From Bacteriovorax sp. (lineage in GTDB: Bacteria; Bdellovibrionota; Bacteriovoracia; Bacteriovoracales; Bacteriovoracaceae): a DNA stretch of 64,000 nucleotides. The notes under the pieces are model-generated. The model was not told where the DNA came from. It made no database searches and saw nothing but the letters and a program-made list of their open reading frames with translations. The stretch is taken from NCBI GenBank assembly GCA_028710485.1, contig JAQTTZ010000002.1, forward strand, positions 1 through 64,000, read 5' to 3'. How positions within the stretch are numbered: the stretch's first letter is position 1; each line of letters opens with the position of its first letter. The position numbers and the translations under genes are program-made. Positions 1 through 9,050 of this stretch are shown one piece after another.

Positions 1-355
1 GCATGGCCTGAAATGGATATGTTTTTGAATGAGTGACATCAGTCACTCTGATGGCAGCACTCTCATTTGCAGGCACGGCCGTTAAAACATCAGCAAGCGT
101 TGGTCCTGGCGTACAAACCAGATCAAGCTTTAAATGAAAAACTCCATTGCTTAAAACAACACCTGTGAAGTTTTGTGTGCAAAGAATACTTGTTGGTGCG
201 TTTGTGTAAGAGAGTTCAATTAATAAATCGACAGGACCTGCAACGGGGGCGCCGTTGGTTTGGACGAGGCGACCTGAATAACTTAGGGAATCTGTAGCGA
301 TTGAATTTGTGATGAGAGAAAAATTGAGAACAAAAAATAGAATTAAAAAAAACAT
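1..355 (-). CDS. Secreted fibre-like protein, N-terminal part (runs off left edge)
   Basis: The reading frame opens at ATG 355 and stays open for 118 codons to the window edge. It starts with a hydrophobic signal peptide (about residues 1-20). A compact beta-rich segment follows, with SYSGRL at about 25-30, NGAPVAG at 34-40, CTQNF at 59-63 and NGVFHLKL at 70-77. This 'YxGRL...G.PV.G...NGVF' layout is what I recall at the N-terminus of the large trimeric fibre/adhesin proteins that are numerous in Bdellovibrio-type predators. That family placement is from memory and unchecked. No good Shine-Dalgarno is visible and no alternative in-frame start exists upstream. The C-terminal part that would decide its binding role lies outside the window. 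Confidence 0.6.
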   Translation of the reverse strand, partial: MFFLILFFVLNFSLITNSIATDSLSYSGRLVQTNGAPVAGPVDLLIELSYTNAPTSILCTQNFTGVVLSNGVFHLKLDLVCTPGPTLADVLTAVPANESAAIRVTDVTHSKTYPFQAM

Positions 356-717
356 TGATGTGCATTTCTTATTATGAATGAAATGTTCCCTGAGCATCTC
401 TATTTTTTCCTAAGTTTTTCTTGCTTCTCTACCTATATCTTATTGTAAATCTATTCCTGAGACGAACAGGCAAGAGGTTCCTAAAATTCCACATTTCTCT
501 CAAGTTCCAGTCACCTTTGCGTAAATAAGGGTTAATAAATTTAAGCAGAGCTAAGGCACATCTTCAGCATTACGCCCATTTTTAGAGGCATATCTAGTAA
601 GAAAACACTTGAATATGCGGCTCAAGCTTTAAAGCTTTCAGGACGATAAAGAAACTGACTATTTTGCTATAGAATAGATCTGAGCCACAAAAAACAAAAA
701 ATAAGGTGAGCCCTTGT
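356..717. other. Intergenic region between divergent genes
   Basis: This 362-base gap separates the divergent fibre-like gene and the Pro/Gly-rich gene, so it should hold both promoters. It is A+T-rich. A perfect 14-base palindrome (aagctttaaagctt) lies at 624-637. No convincing ORF or RNA gene was seen. Confidence 0.6.
623..649 (+). promoter_or_regulatory. Possible FliA (sigma-28)-like promoter
   Basis: CAAG, 15 bases, then GACGATAA at 642-649 resembles the flagellar sigma consensus TAAA-N15-GCCGATAA. The -10 side matches 7 of 8 bases and the -35 side 2 of 4. It lies about 70 bases before the start at 718. The palindrome at 624-637 fills the spacer. The match is by eye and weak on the -35 side. 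Confidence 0.2.
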
Positions 718-2115
718 ATGTTCAAGTTTAAAATAATTAGTTCCATCGTAGTTGTTGCAATGATGGTTAACTTCGCTGTTAATCTCAAATTAACAAAACC
801 AGAAGAGGAAGAATCGGCTAGCGAGGACACTGATAAAATTGCTGCAAATATTCAACCTCAAAAAATAAAACCTCAATCAAATAGAAGTCCTGCATCTAAA
901 ATAACAAAGCAAAAGGTAGTTGAGGCCAAATCGGAAATAGCACGTTACGAAAATTCTAACTTTGTAGAGGAACCTGTTTCTGCGGCACCAGTAGATTCCA
1001 CTCCTGCTATTTCCGGGGGCTATAAAGGCTATCAAGCATTTACTACAAATGCCCCTGCATCAATCCCATTGATTAGAGAAAATGTGGCCGAAGCTTCTAA
1101 GACGGCAAGTGCTTCAAGTCCAAATTTTCCAGTATTTCCTCCTCCTCCTCCACCTCCCATATGTCCCGGATGTCCACCTCCTCCCCCCGAATGTAAACCT
1201 CCTGAATGCGGTGGTGGCGGCGGTGGTGGTGGCGGCGGTCTAAATACCTGCACAGCTGATATTGCAGGAGGAGCATTCAGTAATCCAATTGGAGTTACTC
1301 TAAGTTGCTCTTCAATATCCACTATTAAATATTGTTTTGCTCTTGATACAGGATCGGGATGTTGCGATCCACTTGTTAGTGGAACGACTTATAGTTCAAA
1401 AGTTATCGTTGGTCCTACAAATGGTAATTACTGCCTTAGCTATTATGGCGTATCAGCTTCCGCAGTTAGTACTGATGTTTATCACCAAAGCTATACCATC
1501 AACTCAACTCTACCTAACTTGGCACCGGTCACTCACTCTCAAATTTATTATCAGTCAACTCAGCTGGCCGGAAGAGTTATTACCAATACTCCTGATTACG
1601 AGAGAAGTTTTATCTCTAGTACGGATTATGGGAAAACGGGATATGGTATTGGGCAAATTAATTTAAAAACTCACGATCCAGGTATTGCTGCTCTCAATCT
1701 TGATTGCGAGCAAATCGTTACAAATTCACTTACAGTTCCTGCTCCGCTTTCTATTTTAGCACTTTTTGATGTAAGTTTAGCGAACCCGGCCCTTCCACTT
1801 GAAATACCACTTCAGCTTAATCAATTGGCCTATGGTGATAACTTTATTACCAGCTATATTGAAAATGCTAATTTTGTAGTTCCAATTTATGCATGCTCTA
1901 CTTCTAAAATCGTCCTCAATGACTTTGAATTCTTTCAGGAAGAATTAGCTTTCGGAGACCCTGGAACCAATTCAGTAAGAGAGTTTACCGGAGGACTTTC
2001 TCCCTTTGGATTTTTTGAAGCTGCCGCTAATGTCTATAGAGGACCTGCGGGAGTGAACACTGTAGATAATTCAGGTCAGAAACTAGAATATGGTATGTTT
2101 GGAATTTTTTATTAA
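718..2115 (+). CDS. Secreted Pro/Gly/Cys-rich protein with chitobiase-C-like domain
   Basis: This is a 465-residue protein of unknown function. ATG 718 was chosen over the upstream GTG 706 because AAGGTGAG (703-710) sits at normal ribosome-binding distance. Residues 5-22 form a signal peptide or membrane anchor. Up to about 140 the chain is charged and looks disordered. A proline run with a CPGC motif (about 141-158) and a ten-glycine run (about 165-174) follow. Residues about 178-263 resemble the small beta domain found at the C-terminus of chitobiase/hexosaminidases (GGAFSNPIGVTLS...YTIN) but carry extra cysteines. The last 200 residues are unrecognised. It is probably periplasmic or surface-exposed, with the Pro/Gly segment as a spacer. 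Confidence 0.75.
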   Translation: MFKFKIISSIVVVAMMVNFAVNLKLTKPEEEESASEDTDKIAANIQPQKIKPQSNRSPASKITKQKVVEAKSEIARYENSNFVEEPVSAAPVDSTPAISGGYKGYQAFTTNAPASIPLIRENVAEASKTASASSPNFPVFPPPPPPPICPGCPPPPPECKPPECGGGGGGGGGGLNTCTADIAGGAFSNPIGVTLSCSSISTIKYCFALDTGSGCCDPLVSGTTYSSKVIVGPTNGNYCLSYYGVSASAVSTDVYHQSYTINSTLPNLAPVTHSQIYYQSTQLAGRVITNTPDYERSFISSTDYGKTGYGIGQINLKTHDPGIAALNLDCEQIVTNSLTVPAPLSILALFDVSLANPALPLEIPLQLNQLAYGDNFITSYIENANFVVPIYACSTSKIVLNDFEFFQEELAFGDPGTNSVREFTGGLSPFGFFEAAANVYRGPAGVNTVDNSGQKLEYGMFGIFY

Positions 2116-2128
2116 TTAATAGCGAAAG

Positions 2129-2707
2129 CTATAAACTTTCTAAACTTTGATAATCATGCAGAACTTTTGCACGAAGAAGTGGAACTTTCATTCGACGGTC
2201 GTATCCTAAAAGATGAGCGACTGTTCGAAGAAGTTCTAACTGCTCCGAGCGATTTCCAAGAGACTCAAATAAGCTCAAAAGATAAACGGTATTTTTAGCA
2301 AATGTTTCTACATAGCGAAATACGCCCATTTTAAATTCAGACGTAGGATTGTAGAATTCACATCCAATAAAATTCACAAAAATTCTATCGACATTACTCT
2401 GTCCTTCAAACGTTCTGACCATGCGAGCTTTGGTCTTCATTATGGTGCGAGGGAACTCTTCAATATTTAGAACTTTTAACTGTTCTAAGTTAAGTGTTTG
2501 CAGTCTTGGAAAAATCACCAGATCAATGGCGAGAGGAAGTGAATTTATCTCTGGGATATGAGGAAGGTCCGATAAAAGAATTCCTCCTTCCGAGATATTC
2601 AAAACTCGCGCCTTAAACACATGCTCCCCATCAACATACAGACAAACTGATTTGAGAGGAGCACGAAGAAATTTTCTTTGCAGGCGCGGATCGTTCTTTT
2701 TAGTCAT
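2129..2707 (-). CDS. PilZ domain protein
   Basis: This 192-residue cytoplasmic protein probably binds cyclic-di-GMP. PilZ features are an arginine-containing N-terminal segment (RKFLRAPLKS, about residues 11-20), then a beta-barrel start with VLNISEGGILLS (about 36-47), matching the family's (D/N)xSxxG signature. The C-terminal half is helical and unassigned. ATG 2707 lies 8 bases after the TGA of the upstream phoH-like gene, which suggests co-transcription. A TTG at 2734 would lengthen it by nine residues and overlap phoH, but is less likely. The partner process (motility, adhesion, predation) cannot be told from sequence. Confidence 0.8.
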   Translation of the reverse strand: MTKKNDPRLQRKFLRAPLKSVCLYVDGEHVFKARVLNISEGGILLSDLPHIPEINSLPLAIDLVIFPRLQTLNLEQLKVLNIEEFPRTIMKTKARMVRTFEGQSNVDRIFVNFIGCEFYNPTSEFKMGVFRYVETFAKNTVYLLSLFESLGNRSEQLELLRTVAHLLGYDRRMKVPLLRAKVLHDYQSLESL

Positions 2708-2714
2708 AGAAATC

Positions 2715-4025
2715 TCAGAGTAACTTTGAAGCAACTTCTGAAAGCGGTGATCTCTCCCCGATTCGTAAAGTAGTATGACCGATAATATCTTCGGTCTTCA
2801 ATCTATCCACAACATAAGCTAATCCGTTATTCGTTTCGTCCAAATATGGGCTATCGATCTGTTGACAGTCACCAGTAAGAACAATTTTAGTTCCCTCTCC
2901 AGCGCGTGTAACAATTGTCTTCACTTCATGGGGAGAAAGGTTTTGAGCTTCATCAACAATCAGGTACTGACCTGGAATCGAGCGTCCACGAATATAAGTA
3001 AGAGGCTCAATATGAAGCATTCCTTGATTAATTAATTCTTCGTATGAAGTTCCCGCTTGTTTTCTATTTTGATTGAAGAGGAAGTCCATATTATCAAAAA
3101 TTGGTTGCATCCAAGGAGCTAGTTTTTCGTTAACATCACCTGGTAAAAATCCAAGGTCGCGCCCCATTGGTTGAATTGGACGAGACACAAGTAAACGAGA
3201 GTATTTTCCTTGAGCAATAGTTTTTTCAAGTCCTGCAGCAATGGCTAAAAGTGTTTTACCAGTTCCGGCCTTTCCAACAAGAGACACAAGCGCAATCTCA
3301 TCATTTAATAGAGCATCAAGAGCAAATTGTTGTTCCACATTTTTTGGATAAATTCCCCAAATGCCTTCTCTTAGCGATATAAGCGGAACAATTCCTTTTT
3401 TCCCTTGGTGGTAACGGCCCAAGAGTCTTCTTCTTGGGTTATGAAATTCTTGAAGAATAAAATATTCATTTGGAAAAACGCCGAATTGTTCTTCTTCATT
3501 AAGAGCTAAGAAGCGTCCTGTTTCATATTCTTTTAATCTTTCTCCAGAAATTTCGAAAACTCTCTGACCAGAATAAAGTTCATCTAGAGCGATATCTAAT
3601 GTTCCGTAATCTTCAGCTGGCACACCTAAAATATCTGCTTTCAAACGAAGATTGATATCTTTAGTAATAAGATGAACATCAACGCCTTCCATTTTAAAGG
3701 CAAGAGCTGATGAAAGAATCAAGTTGTCATTTATTGAAACGTCGATAGGAAGATTTTTTGAATCGACACGACGGTCAACTGAAATGATCAGCGTCCCCCC
3801 ACTATCTAGCACAACTCCTTGAGCTAAAGATCCGCGAGAGCGAAGATCGTCTATATAACGAGAAAAATTTCTAGCGCTTCGTCCATTTTCATTTTGATCT
3901 TTTTTGAATCGATCGATCTCTTCGATAACGATCAACGGAATAAAGACGGTATTTTTTCCAAATTTTCTAAAAGCTGTAGGATCAAAAAGAAGAACGTTGG
4001 TGTCTAGTACAAAAATCTTTTTCAA
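2715..4025 (-). CDS. PIN domain-PhoH family ATPase
   Basis: This 436-residue fusion has an N-terminal PIN ribonuclease fold (about residues 3-135: LDTNVLL, then acidic IEEIDRF and NDNLIL) and a C-terminal PhoH-type P-loop ATPase. Walker A is GKAGTGKT at about 251-258, Walker B is VDEAQN at about 357-362, and TGDCQQID follows. The family (PhoH2/YlaK type) is thought to couple ATP-driven RNA unwinding to RNA cleavage. A TTG start at 4025 was chosen because GGAGG lies five bases before it and the PIN core begins immediately. A TTG four codons upstream is too close to, and overlaps, the GGAGG. It is followed closely by the PilZ gene. Confidence 0.85.
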   Translation of the reverse strand: MKKIFVLDTNVLLFDPTAFRKFGKNTVFIPLIVIEEIDRFKKDQNENGRSARNFSRYIDDLRSRGSLAQGVVLDSGGTLIISVDRRVDSKNLPIDVSINDNLILSSALAFKMEGVDVHLITKDINLRLKADILGVPAEDYGTLDIALDELYSGQRVFEISGERLKEYETGRFLALNEEEQFGVFPNEYFILQEFHNPRRRLLGRYHQGKKGIVPLISLREGIWGIYPKNVEQQFALDALLNDEIALVSLVGKAGTGKTLLAIAAGLEKTIAQGKYSRLLVSRPIQPMGRDLGFLPGDVNEKLAPWMQPIFDNMDFLFNQNRKQAGTSYEELINQGMLHIEPLTYIRGRSIPGQYLIVDEAQNLSPHEVKTIVTRAGEGTKIVLTGDCQQIDSPYLDETNNGLAYVVDRLKTEDIIGHTTLRIGERSPLSEVASKLL

Positions 4026-4107
4026 CAAAACCTCCAAAGCATTGCCGACTACATTAGTCGGTTAATTCATACTCAAATATATGATTGCCTATAAAAATTG
4101 TAGAGAA

Positions 4108-5256
4108 CTAGAGATCGATTGAAAAGTCGAAAAGACTTACATACAGGATGAATCTTTTAGCCTGTTGTTCGCGGTAGTGTGCACCGACTTCCACACCATA
4201 GAATCCAGTTGTAATTTTTATGGGCCAAAGTTTTACTGATCCACCATAGGAAAGATAGCCTTCACTCCAACCAGCGTTGAAGGTCAAAAAGGGAATCGAA
4301 AATTCGCTTCCTAGGTGAAACTTGCGGCTAAAGTCCGTGGCCCCATTGAGTGGATGGATATCTGCTGAAAGAGTATAATCAAACAGCCCAAAATCCTGCT
4401 TGTAAGCAACACCTGAATTGATCATCATGTCTTGCTTTGGAACATCTGCGATTCCCTGTGTTTTGTTAAAACGGGTGGAACCAATATCAAGAATCGAAAG
4501 CGCGGAAGTGAAAGTGGAATGTCCCGATGAAATTATATATTCACTACCTATATCATATCCCCAGGCACTTCCTTTGGAATTTCCCAAGGCATCTTTAAGT
4601 GAGGCCATATCAGTTGCACCCGAATTGATTTTATTTAAAAGAGTCGTCCCAAAAAGATCAAATTGATCTTGAAGCCCTTCGCGGTTCATGTGTTTTACGC
4701 CCATCCCAATCGAGAGACGCGATCCAGGAGTGGTTGTGGTCTTTGCGCCTTTTTTCCCCTTGGAAGATAATCCTCCATTTCCAATATTGTAGGCATAACC
4801 AAAAACAAAACCCCGGTCATAACGGTAGTTCACATCAAAAATCGGATTGGTTGCATTTCTTAAAACTAAACTCGCTTTTGAATTGGCAAACAGAGTAAAA
4901 CCAAACCCTCCCATTTTCAGCGTGGGAAAAATTCCGGCCTGAATATAGATGGGAAGATCCAAAATTCTATTGGCAATTAGTGGAGCTGCTCCTGATCCTT
5001 TGGGAAGATTACTAAATCTCCCCAGATCACCTAAAAGATTAGTCATACCCAATTCTGGGTCGAGAAGAGTTAGGCTCACTCCCTTAGTTCTTCCAAGAGC
5101 TGCGGGATTATAGAACAGTGTGAATTCATCATCAGCAATTGCAGTGTAGGCATCTCCCATTAAAAGGGCGCGTGGACTTCTGGCAAGATAGGAGACTTCG
5201 GCGGAGAAGAGATTTGAAGAGATAAGAAATGTTAGAAGTAAAAACATTTTTATCAT
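4108..5256 (-). CDS. Predicted outer-membrane beta-barrel protein
   Basis: This 382-residue protein has a signal peptide (cleavage about after residue 19, LFSA). It continues with SPRALLMGDAYTAIADDEF and an NPAALGR motif, the opening seen in FadL/PorV-like outer-membrane proteins. The rest alternates short hydrophobic and polar stretches, with aromatic residues typical of beta strands. A lysine-rich turn (GKKGAK, about 166-171) looks like an exposed loop. Its start overlaps the stop of the preceding lipoprotein gene by ATGA, so the two are translationally coupled and may work together at the outer membrane. The transported substrate, if any, is unknown. Confidence 0.7.
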   Translation of the reverse strand: MIKMFLLLTFLISSNLFSAEVSYLARSPRALLMGDAYTAIADDEFTLFYNPAALGRTKGVSLTLLDPELGMTNLLGDLGRFSNLPKGSGAAPLIANRILDLPIYIQAGIFPTLKMGGFGFTLFANSKASLVLRNATNPIFDVNYRYDRGFVFGYAYNIGNGGLSSKGKKGAKTTTTPGSRLSIGMGVKHMNREGLQDQFDLFGTTLLNKINSGATDMASLKDALGNSKGSAWGYDIGSEYIISSGHSTFTSALSILDIGSTRFNKTQGIADVPKQDMMINSGVAYKQDFGLFDYTLSADIHPLNGATDFSRKFHLGSEFSIPFLTFNAGWSEGYLSYGGSVKLWPIKITTGFYGVEVGAHYREQQAKRFILYVSLFDFSIDL

Positions 5257-6197
5257 AAGAGAATTTTCTCAAATATTCCTGCAAAATAATATTCAATATC
5301 TTCGACAGGTACTTGCAAAATATCTTCACAGGTTGTTTGATTGATAGTGGTTAAAACAACCCCAACGGTCCCGGCCAAAGCTCCTTTGGCTGCATTAATC
5401 GCGGCCGTAGCACCTGTAATAACGGCTAAACTTCCAGAAGCAGAAGCAGCGATGCTCGGAAGAAGATCAAGATACCCATTAAATAAAACTACGCCATGAC
5501 AGAGTCGTGTTTTTCGAGTGGCAGGGGCTACTGTGCCCCCATCCAATTGCGCATGTGATGAAGTACCAATATTGCAAGTGCCAGCAAGAATTCCAGCTGG
5601 TGCAACTCCGTAACTAGTAAAGCAAAGATTTGCTCCTGCCCCTCCGGCCTTTGCTCCCGCTGCATCTACATCCCCGTAAACGTGCATATATTTTCCAAGC
5701 TGAACCATTATCATAAAAAAGAGTTGAGTATTAATATCTGCTGCTTCTGAAGCACTAAAATATTTCGCCCGTTCAGTTGCTGTCGGGTCAGTCGTTGAAG
5801 CAATTCCACCAGCATAAAGTAGAATATTAATGGCCGTTTGAAGATCTTTGAAAGAGGGATCATTTTGCAAAGGGATTTGAACAGCGACCTTTGAAGTTGA
5901 ATAAAGAGTCATTCCTCCCAAAGGTGCTGGAGTCACTGTCAGTGCTACGTCACTCGCAAAAAAAGTTATTGCCGAATAGCCAGCTCGGCAAGCATAAGCT
6001 GATGCCAAAGTTTTCAAGTAAGCTGCATTATCATTAACTCTCCCATTTGTTTCGAGTATATTAATGGCCAACTGACAACTTCCCTTACTTAAAGCGATAT
6101 TAGCACTCAAGATAGCATCGGCCGTTTTTTCGTCAGTAGTTTTTCCGCATGAAAAAAGCAGAATCAAAGAAAGAAAAAAAATGAAATTTTTAGGCAT
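5253..6197 (-). CDS. Lipoprotein of unknown function
   Basis: This 314-residue protein has a lipoprotein signal (LILLFSCGK, lipid-attachable Cys at residue 17). The N-terminal part is helical, with TPR-like wording (ANIALSKGSCQLAINILE, about 30-47). The middle and C-terminal parts are rich in Ala/Gly/Thr with scattered cysteines. The ribosome site AGAGGA precedes ATG 6197. The gene overlaps the next one, an outer-membrane barrel, by four bases, so the two probably form a lipoprotein/barrel pair. No specific family was recognised. Confidence 0.7.
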   Translation of the reverse strand: MPKNFIFFLSLILLFSCGKTTDEKTADAILSANIALSKGSCQLAINILETNGRVNDNAAYLKTLASAYACRAGYSAITFFASDVALTVTPAPLGGMTLYSTSKVAVQIPLQNDPSFKDLQTAINILLYAGGIASTTDPTATERAKYFSASEAADINTQLFFMIMVQLGKYMHVYGDVDAAGAKAGGAGANLCFTSYGVAPAGILAGTCNIGTSSHAQLDGGTVAPATRKTRLCHGVVLFNGYLDLLPSIAASASGSLAVITGATAAINAAKGALAGTVGVVLTTINQTTCEDILQVPVEDIEYYFAGIFEKILL

Positions 6198-6284
6198 AGG
6201 AAAAATCCTCTTCCCTTTATTATGCCCAAAGAAAATAGCTCGTGGTACCTAGGGAAAAAACACCCTAGTAGACTTATACTGCCC

Positions 6285-7523
6285 TTAGTTTTTAGGCGCG
6301 CCTTCATTGAGAAAGTTGACCAACTTATCCATCGCTTCCGAGAAAGCTTCTTTGTGAAGAACAAGACTCAAGCGTGCAGAATTAGTCATTCCAAAATCAG
6401 TTCCTGGAACAATAACCACACCTAATTCCTGTAAAATGTCTTCACATATTTGAACGGAATAGTCGGTTTTATCTTTTCTACTCTTGGCGTATTTTTCAAA
6501 GACCGGAGTTTGAGAAAAGTCGATCATATAGTAAAAAGCCGACACCGGTTGGTACCAGCATTTCATTAAATGAGCTTCTTTTAGTTTCTCCCGAATGACA
6601 TTAGCGTTGTCGCGCAAATGATTTTTTACGGGAACAAGAAATTGGTGTGAGCTTGAAAAATCATAGCTCATCATCGCTCTTTGAATTAATGAATTTGCAC
6701 TTGAAGTTAACTGCCCTTGAAGATTTTCAATTCCCTTACAAATATTTGCAGGTCCTATCGCATAGCCAATACGAAGCCCTGTGCTGGCAAATGCTTTTGA
6801 AATACCATCGACAATAATGGTGCGCTTTAAAAGTTCAGGATTTTTTTGATAAAAATAAGTTGGTTTTGGATCGTAATAGCAGACCTCAAAATAAATTTCA
6901 TCACTGATTACACTGACGTGGGGATACTCCATTAATAGATCGGCAAATCCCTGCATCCATTCATCAGAATAATGAATTCCCGCTGGATTATTAGGACTAT
7001 TAATAATAATGGCCTTGGTCTTTTCAGAGATAGCTTTTTTAATTTCATGAAGTGATGGAGAAAAAACATCAAAGATTGAAGACGTAACGATGATTGGAAT
7101 TCCTCTGCAAAACTTAATCATTTCAGGGTAAGAAATCCAATAAGGAGCAATGATAATAACTTCATCTCCTGGATCAACGATCGCTCCCAAAATATTTGAA
7201 ATAGAGTGTTTGGCACCATTTGAAACCACACAACCAAAAGGCTCATCCAGGCTCGCAAAATTGACTCCGCGAGTTTCTTCGATATGTTCCATGATTTTTT
7301 TTCTTAAATCTTGAAATCCACCGACGGGACTGTATTGATAAGATTTTAAAAAATCTAATTCCGTTCTAATGGACTCAATGAAGGATTGTGGTGGTCTAAA
7401 AGGAAGTTGTCCGGCCGTTAAATTATAAACTTGTTTGCCGGACTCAGAGAGTTCCATCGCTTTAGTATTAAGCTTCAACGTTACACTCTCTGCCATTCCT
7501 TTGACTCGTGAGCTTAGCTCCAT
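6285..7523 (-). CDS. Class I/II pyridoxal-phosphate aminotransferase (aspartate aminotransferase type)
   Basis: This 412-residue cytoplasmic enzyme has a fold-type I aminotransferase pattern: SPNNPAG (about 176-182), SDEIYFE (about 207-213) and the Schiff-base lysine K243 in GISKAFASTGLRIGY. Members transfer an amino group between an amino acid and a 2-oxo acid, most often aspartate or an aromatic amino acid. Substrate choice cannot be read here. GGAGAG precedes ATG 7523. The gene stands between rsmD and the lipoprotein/barrel pair and has no pathway partner beside it. Confidence 0.88.
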   Translation of the reverse strand: MELSSRVKGMAESVTLKLNTKAMELSESGKQVYNLTAGQLPFRPPQSFIESIRTELDFLKSYQYSPVGGFQDLRKKIMEHIEETRGVNFASLDEPFGCVVSNGAKHSISNILGAIVDPGDEVIIIAPYWISYPEMIKFCRGIPIIVTSSIFDVFSPSLHEIKKAISEKTKAIIINSPNNPAGIHYSDEWMQGFADLLMEYPHVSVISDEIYFEVCYYDPKPTYFYQKNPELLKRTIIVDGISKAFASTGLRIGYAIGPANICKGIENLQGQLTSSANSLIQRAMMSYDFSSSHQFLVPVKNHLRDNANVIREKLKEAHLMKCWYQPVSAFYYMIDFSQTPVFEKYAKSRKDKTDYSVQICEDILQELGVVIVPGTDFGMTNSARLSLVLHKEAFSEAMDKLVNFLNEGAPKN

Positions 7524-7570
7524 AATCTCTCCGTAGGTATTTTTCCTTCTTAGATATTAATTCATAAATT

Positions 7571-8200
7571 CTAAGATTGGGGAAAAATAGTCACGAAGAT
7601 ATAGTTTTCGCCTTGCTCGAAAAGTTTGGTTGGCTTCAATTTGTAATCACTCCAAGCACTGCTGGGGATTCCCTTCTTAGGATCGGATTCAAGCCAAAGT
7701 TGACCAAAATACCAAGGCTCTGCTTGATTAGCTCCCTCATCACTCCCTACTAACTCTTTAATCACATCAAAATAAATACTTTTTAAGGAGTATGGGGGAT
7801 CGAGAAAAATAATGGTTTGCTTTTTTTGTTTTTCATCAAATTTTTGATATTCGCTTTTGAATTGGCGAATAAATTTTTCAGCAGAAATATTGCTAATTTT
7901 AATCTCGCCAGCTTTTTTATGATGATTTTTGATCAGTAGATTTTCGCGATTATCTTCCAGCGTTTTTAAAACATGCTTGCTGACTTCGTTTAAATAAACA
8001 CGCGCGGCACCTCTTGACCAGGCTTCAAATCCCATGGCCCCAGAGCCAGCGCAGAGATCTAAAAAATAATATTCATCAAGGTCTTGAAAAAAATCATAGA
8101 TTCTCCGTCTTAGCATGACAGAGGTAGGTCTGATTGTATCACTTTTGGGAACTGCAAGAACTTGACCTCGAGCAAATCCACCAAGGATTTTAATACTCAT
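7571..8200 (-). CDS. rsmD: 16S rRNA (guanine-N2) methyltransferase RsmD
   Basis: This 209-residue SAM-dependent methyltransferase shows ILGGFARGQ and RPTSVMLRRRIYDF (about 5-37), typical of RsmD. The SAM motif is LDLCAGSGAMGFEAWSRGA (about 47-65) and the catalytic motif FLDPPYS is at about 132-138. RsmD methylates guanine 966 (E. coli numbering) of 16S rRNA during 30S assembly. AGGAG precedes ATG 8200. The length is normal or slightly long; a lysine-rich insertion (about 120-128) precedes the catalytic strand. Confidence 0.9.
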   Translation of the reverse strand: MSIKILGGFARGQVLAVPKSDTIRPTSVMLRRRIYDFFQDLDEYYFLDLCAGSGAMGFEAWSRGAARVYLNEVSKHVLKTLEDNRENLLIKNHHKKAGEIKISNISAEKFIRQFKSEYQKFDEKQKKQTIIFLDPPYSLKSIYFDVIKELVGSDEGANQAEPWYFGQLWLESDPKKGIPSSAWSDYKLKPTKLFEQGENYIFVTIFPQS

Positions 8201-8239
8201 GGGCCTCTCCTAAAATGAAAGTGTGGCTGGTATCTAGAT

Positions 8240-8818
8240 CTAGGCTGATTTCTTTTTAAGGGCAGACTCAGAAGACGTCAAAGGAATTGTAAACTTCACT
8301 CCGGAATCCATTGTCACCTTGCAACCATCTTCTTGGTTTATACAAAGCTCAACTCCAGACATTGTGACCACTAAACCTTTAACTGGATCAATTGTAAGTC
8401 GGGCACTTTCTTCACCAATTTTAAACCCAAGATTTAAATTCATCTGACCATGGGCCTCAAATGAAATCTCTGAACTCGAATTAATTGCAGATGTAGGAAT
8501 ATATGAACTGGGGGATTTTTTTTCAAAAGATAAAACTTCAGGGGTAGGAGTAGGAATAGGAGCAGGAGCTCTCTCCTCGTCTCTTGCTTTCAAAGACATT
8601 TCTAATTCTTGGTCAATTTCGTTTTGAAGATCTGTTTGCTTAACTTCATGAACTGCATCAGTTTCAAATTCTTTTTCAAGGTTTTCAATTTCGGCCATTA
8701 TGTCTTGAAGTTCTGATTCATTGAAATTCTTTTCGGCGAAATCCGACACTTCGCCCCCAGAAGTATCTGAGTCTACTTCACTTAAAATATCATCAACTTC
8801 ATCAAAAATATCACTCAT
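8240..8818 (-). CDS. Acidic protein of unknown function
   Basis: This 192-residue protein is not recognised. Residues 1-80 are strongly acidic and helical (DEVDDILSEVDSD, IMAEIENLEKEFE), probably coiled coil. A Pro/Thr linker (APIPTPTP, about 84-93) follows. The C-terminal 70 residues look like a compact beta domain with two cysteines (VELCINQEDGCKV, about 156-168). There is no signal peptide, so it is probably cytoplasmic. AGGGG precedes ATG 8818. It lies just upstream of rsmD in the same direction and diverges from the 939-residue gene. Confidence 0.65.
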   Translation of the reverse strand: MSDIFDEVDDILSEVDSDTSGGEVSDFAEKNFNESELQDIMAEIENLEKEFETDAVHEVKQTDLQNEIDQELEMSLKARDEERAPAPIPTPTPEVLSFEKKSPSSYIPTSAINSSSEISFEAHGQMNLNLGFKIGEESARLTIDPVKGLVVTMSGVELCINQEDGCKVTMDSGVKFTIPLTSSESALKKKSA

Positions 8819-8971
8819 AGACGCCCCTAATAAAGCATTGGAAACACCGCAGTTACTATTACCTGCTTGTTAACTCATCGACACCTAGCGCTATTTCTTT
8901 AGAACTTTTATTTATCTTAATAAGATCTATAACTTGCATCAAAAAAAAGCTCAAAAAACTCGCTCTTTTCA

Positions 8972-8999
8972 AGTGACTTCGCCCACCGCCTACGTCACT
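8972..8999. promoter_or_regulatory. Inverted repeat in divergent promoter region
   Basis: AGTGAC (8972-8977) and GTCACT (8994-8999) form a perfect six-base dyad separated by 16 bases, in the gap between the acidic-protein gene and the 939-residue gene. It could be an operator for either. No regulator is suggested by sequence. Confidence 0.25.
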
Positions 9000-9050
9000 A
9001 TTTTACCCTCATTAACTTATAAATTTACTTGGTCTTTTTAAGGATTAAAA

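Noticed and set aside
1032-1322. Gly/Pro/His-rich ORF on the minus strand
   Set aside because: It is antisense to the Pro/Gly run of the gene at 718-2115; low-complexity composition opens the opposite frame.
6198-6284. Hairpin CTAGGG/CCCTAG as aminotransferase terminator
   Set aside because: Six pairs only and no following T run on the minus strand; not strong enough to list as a terminator.
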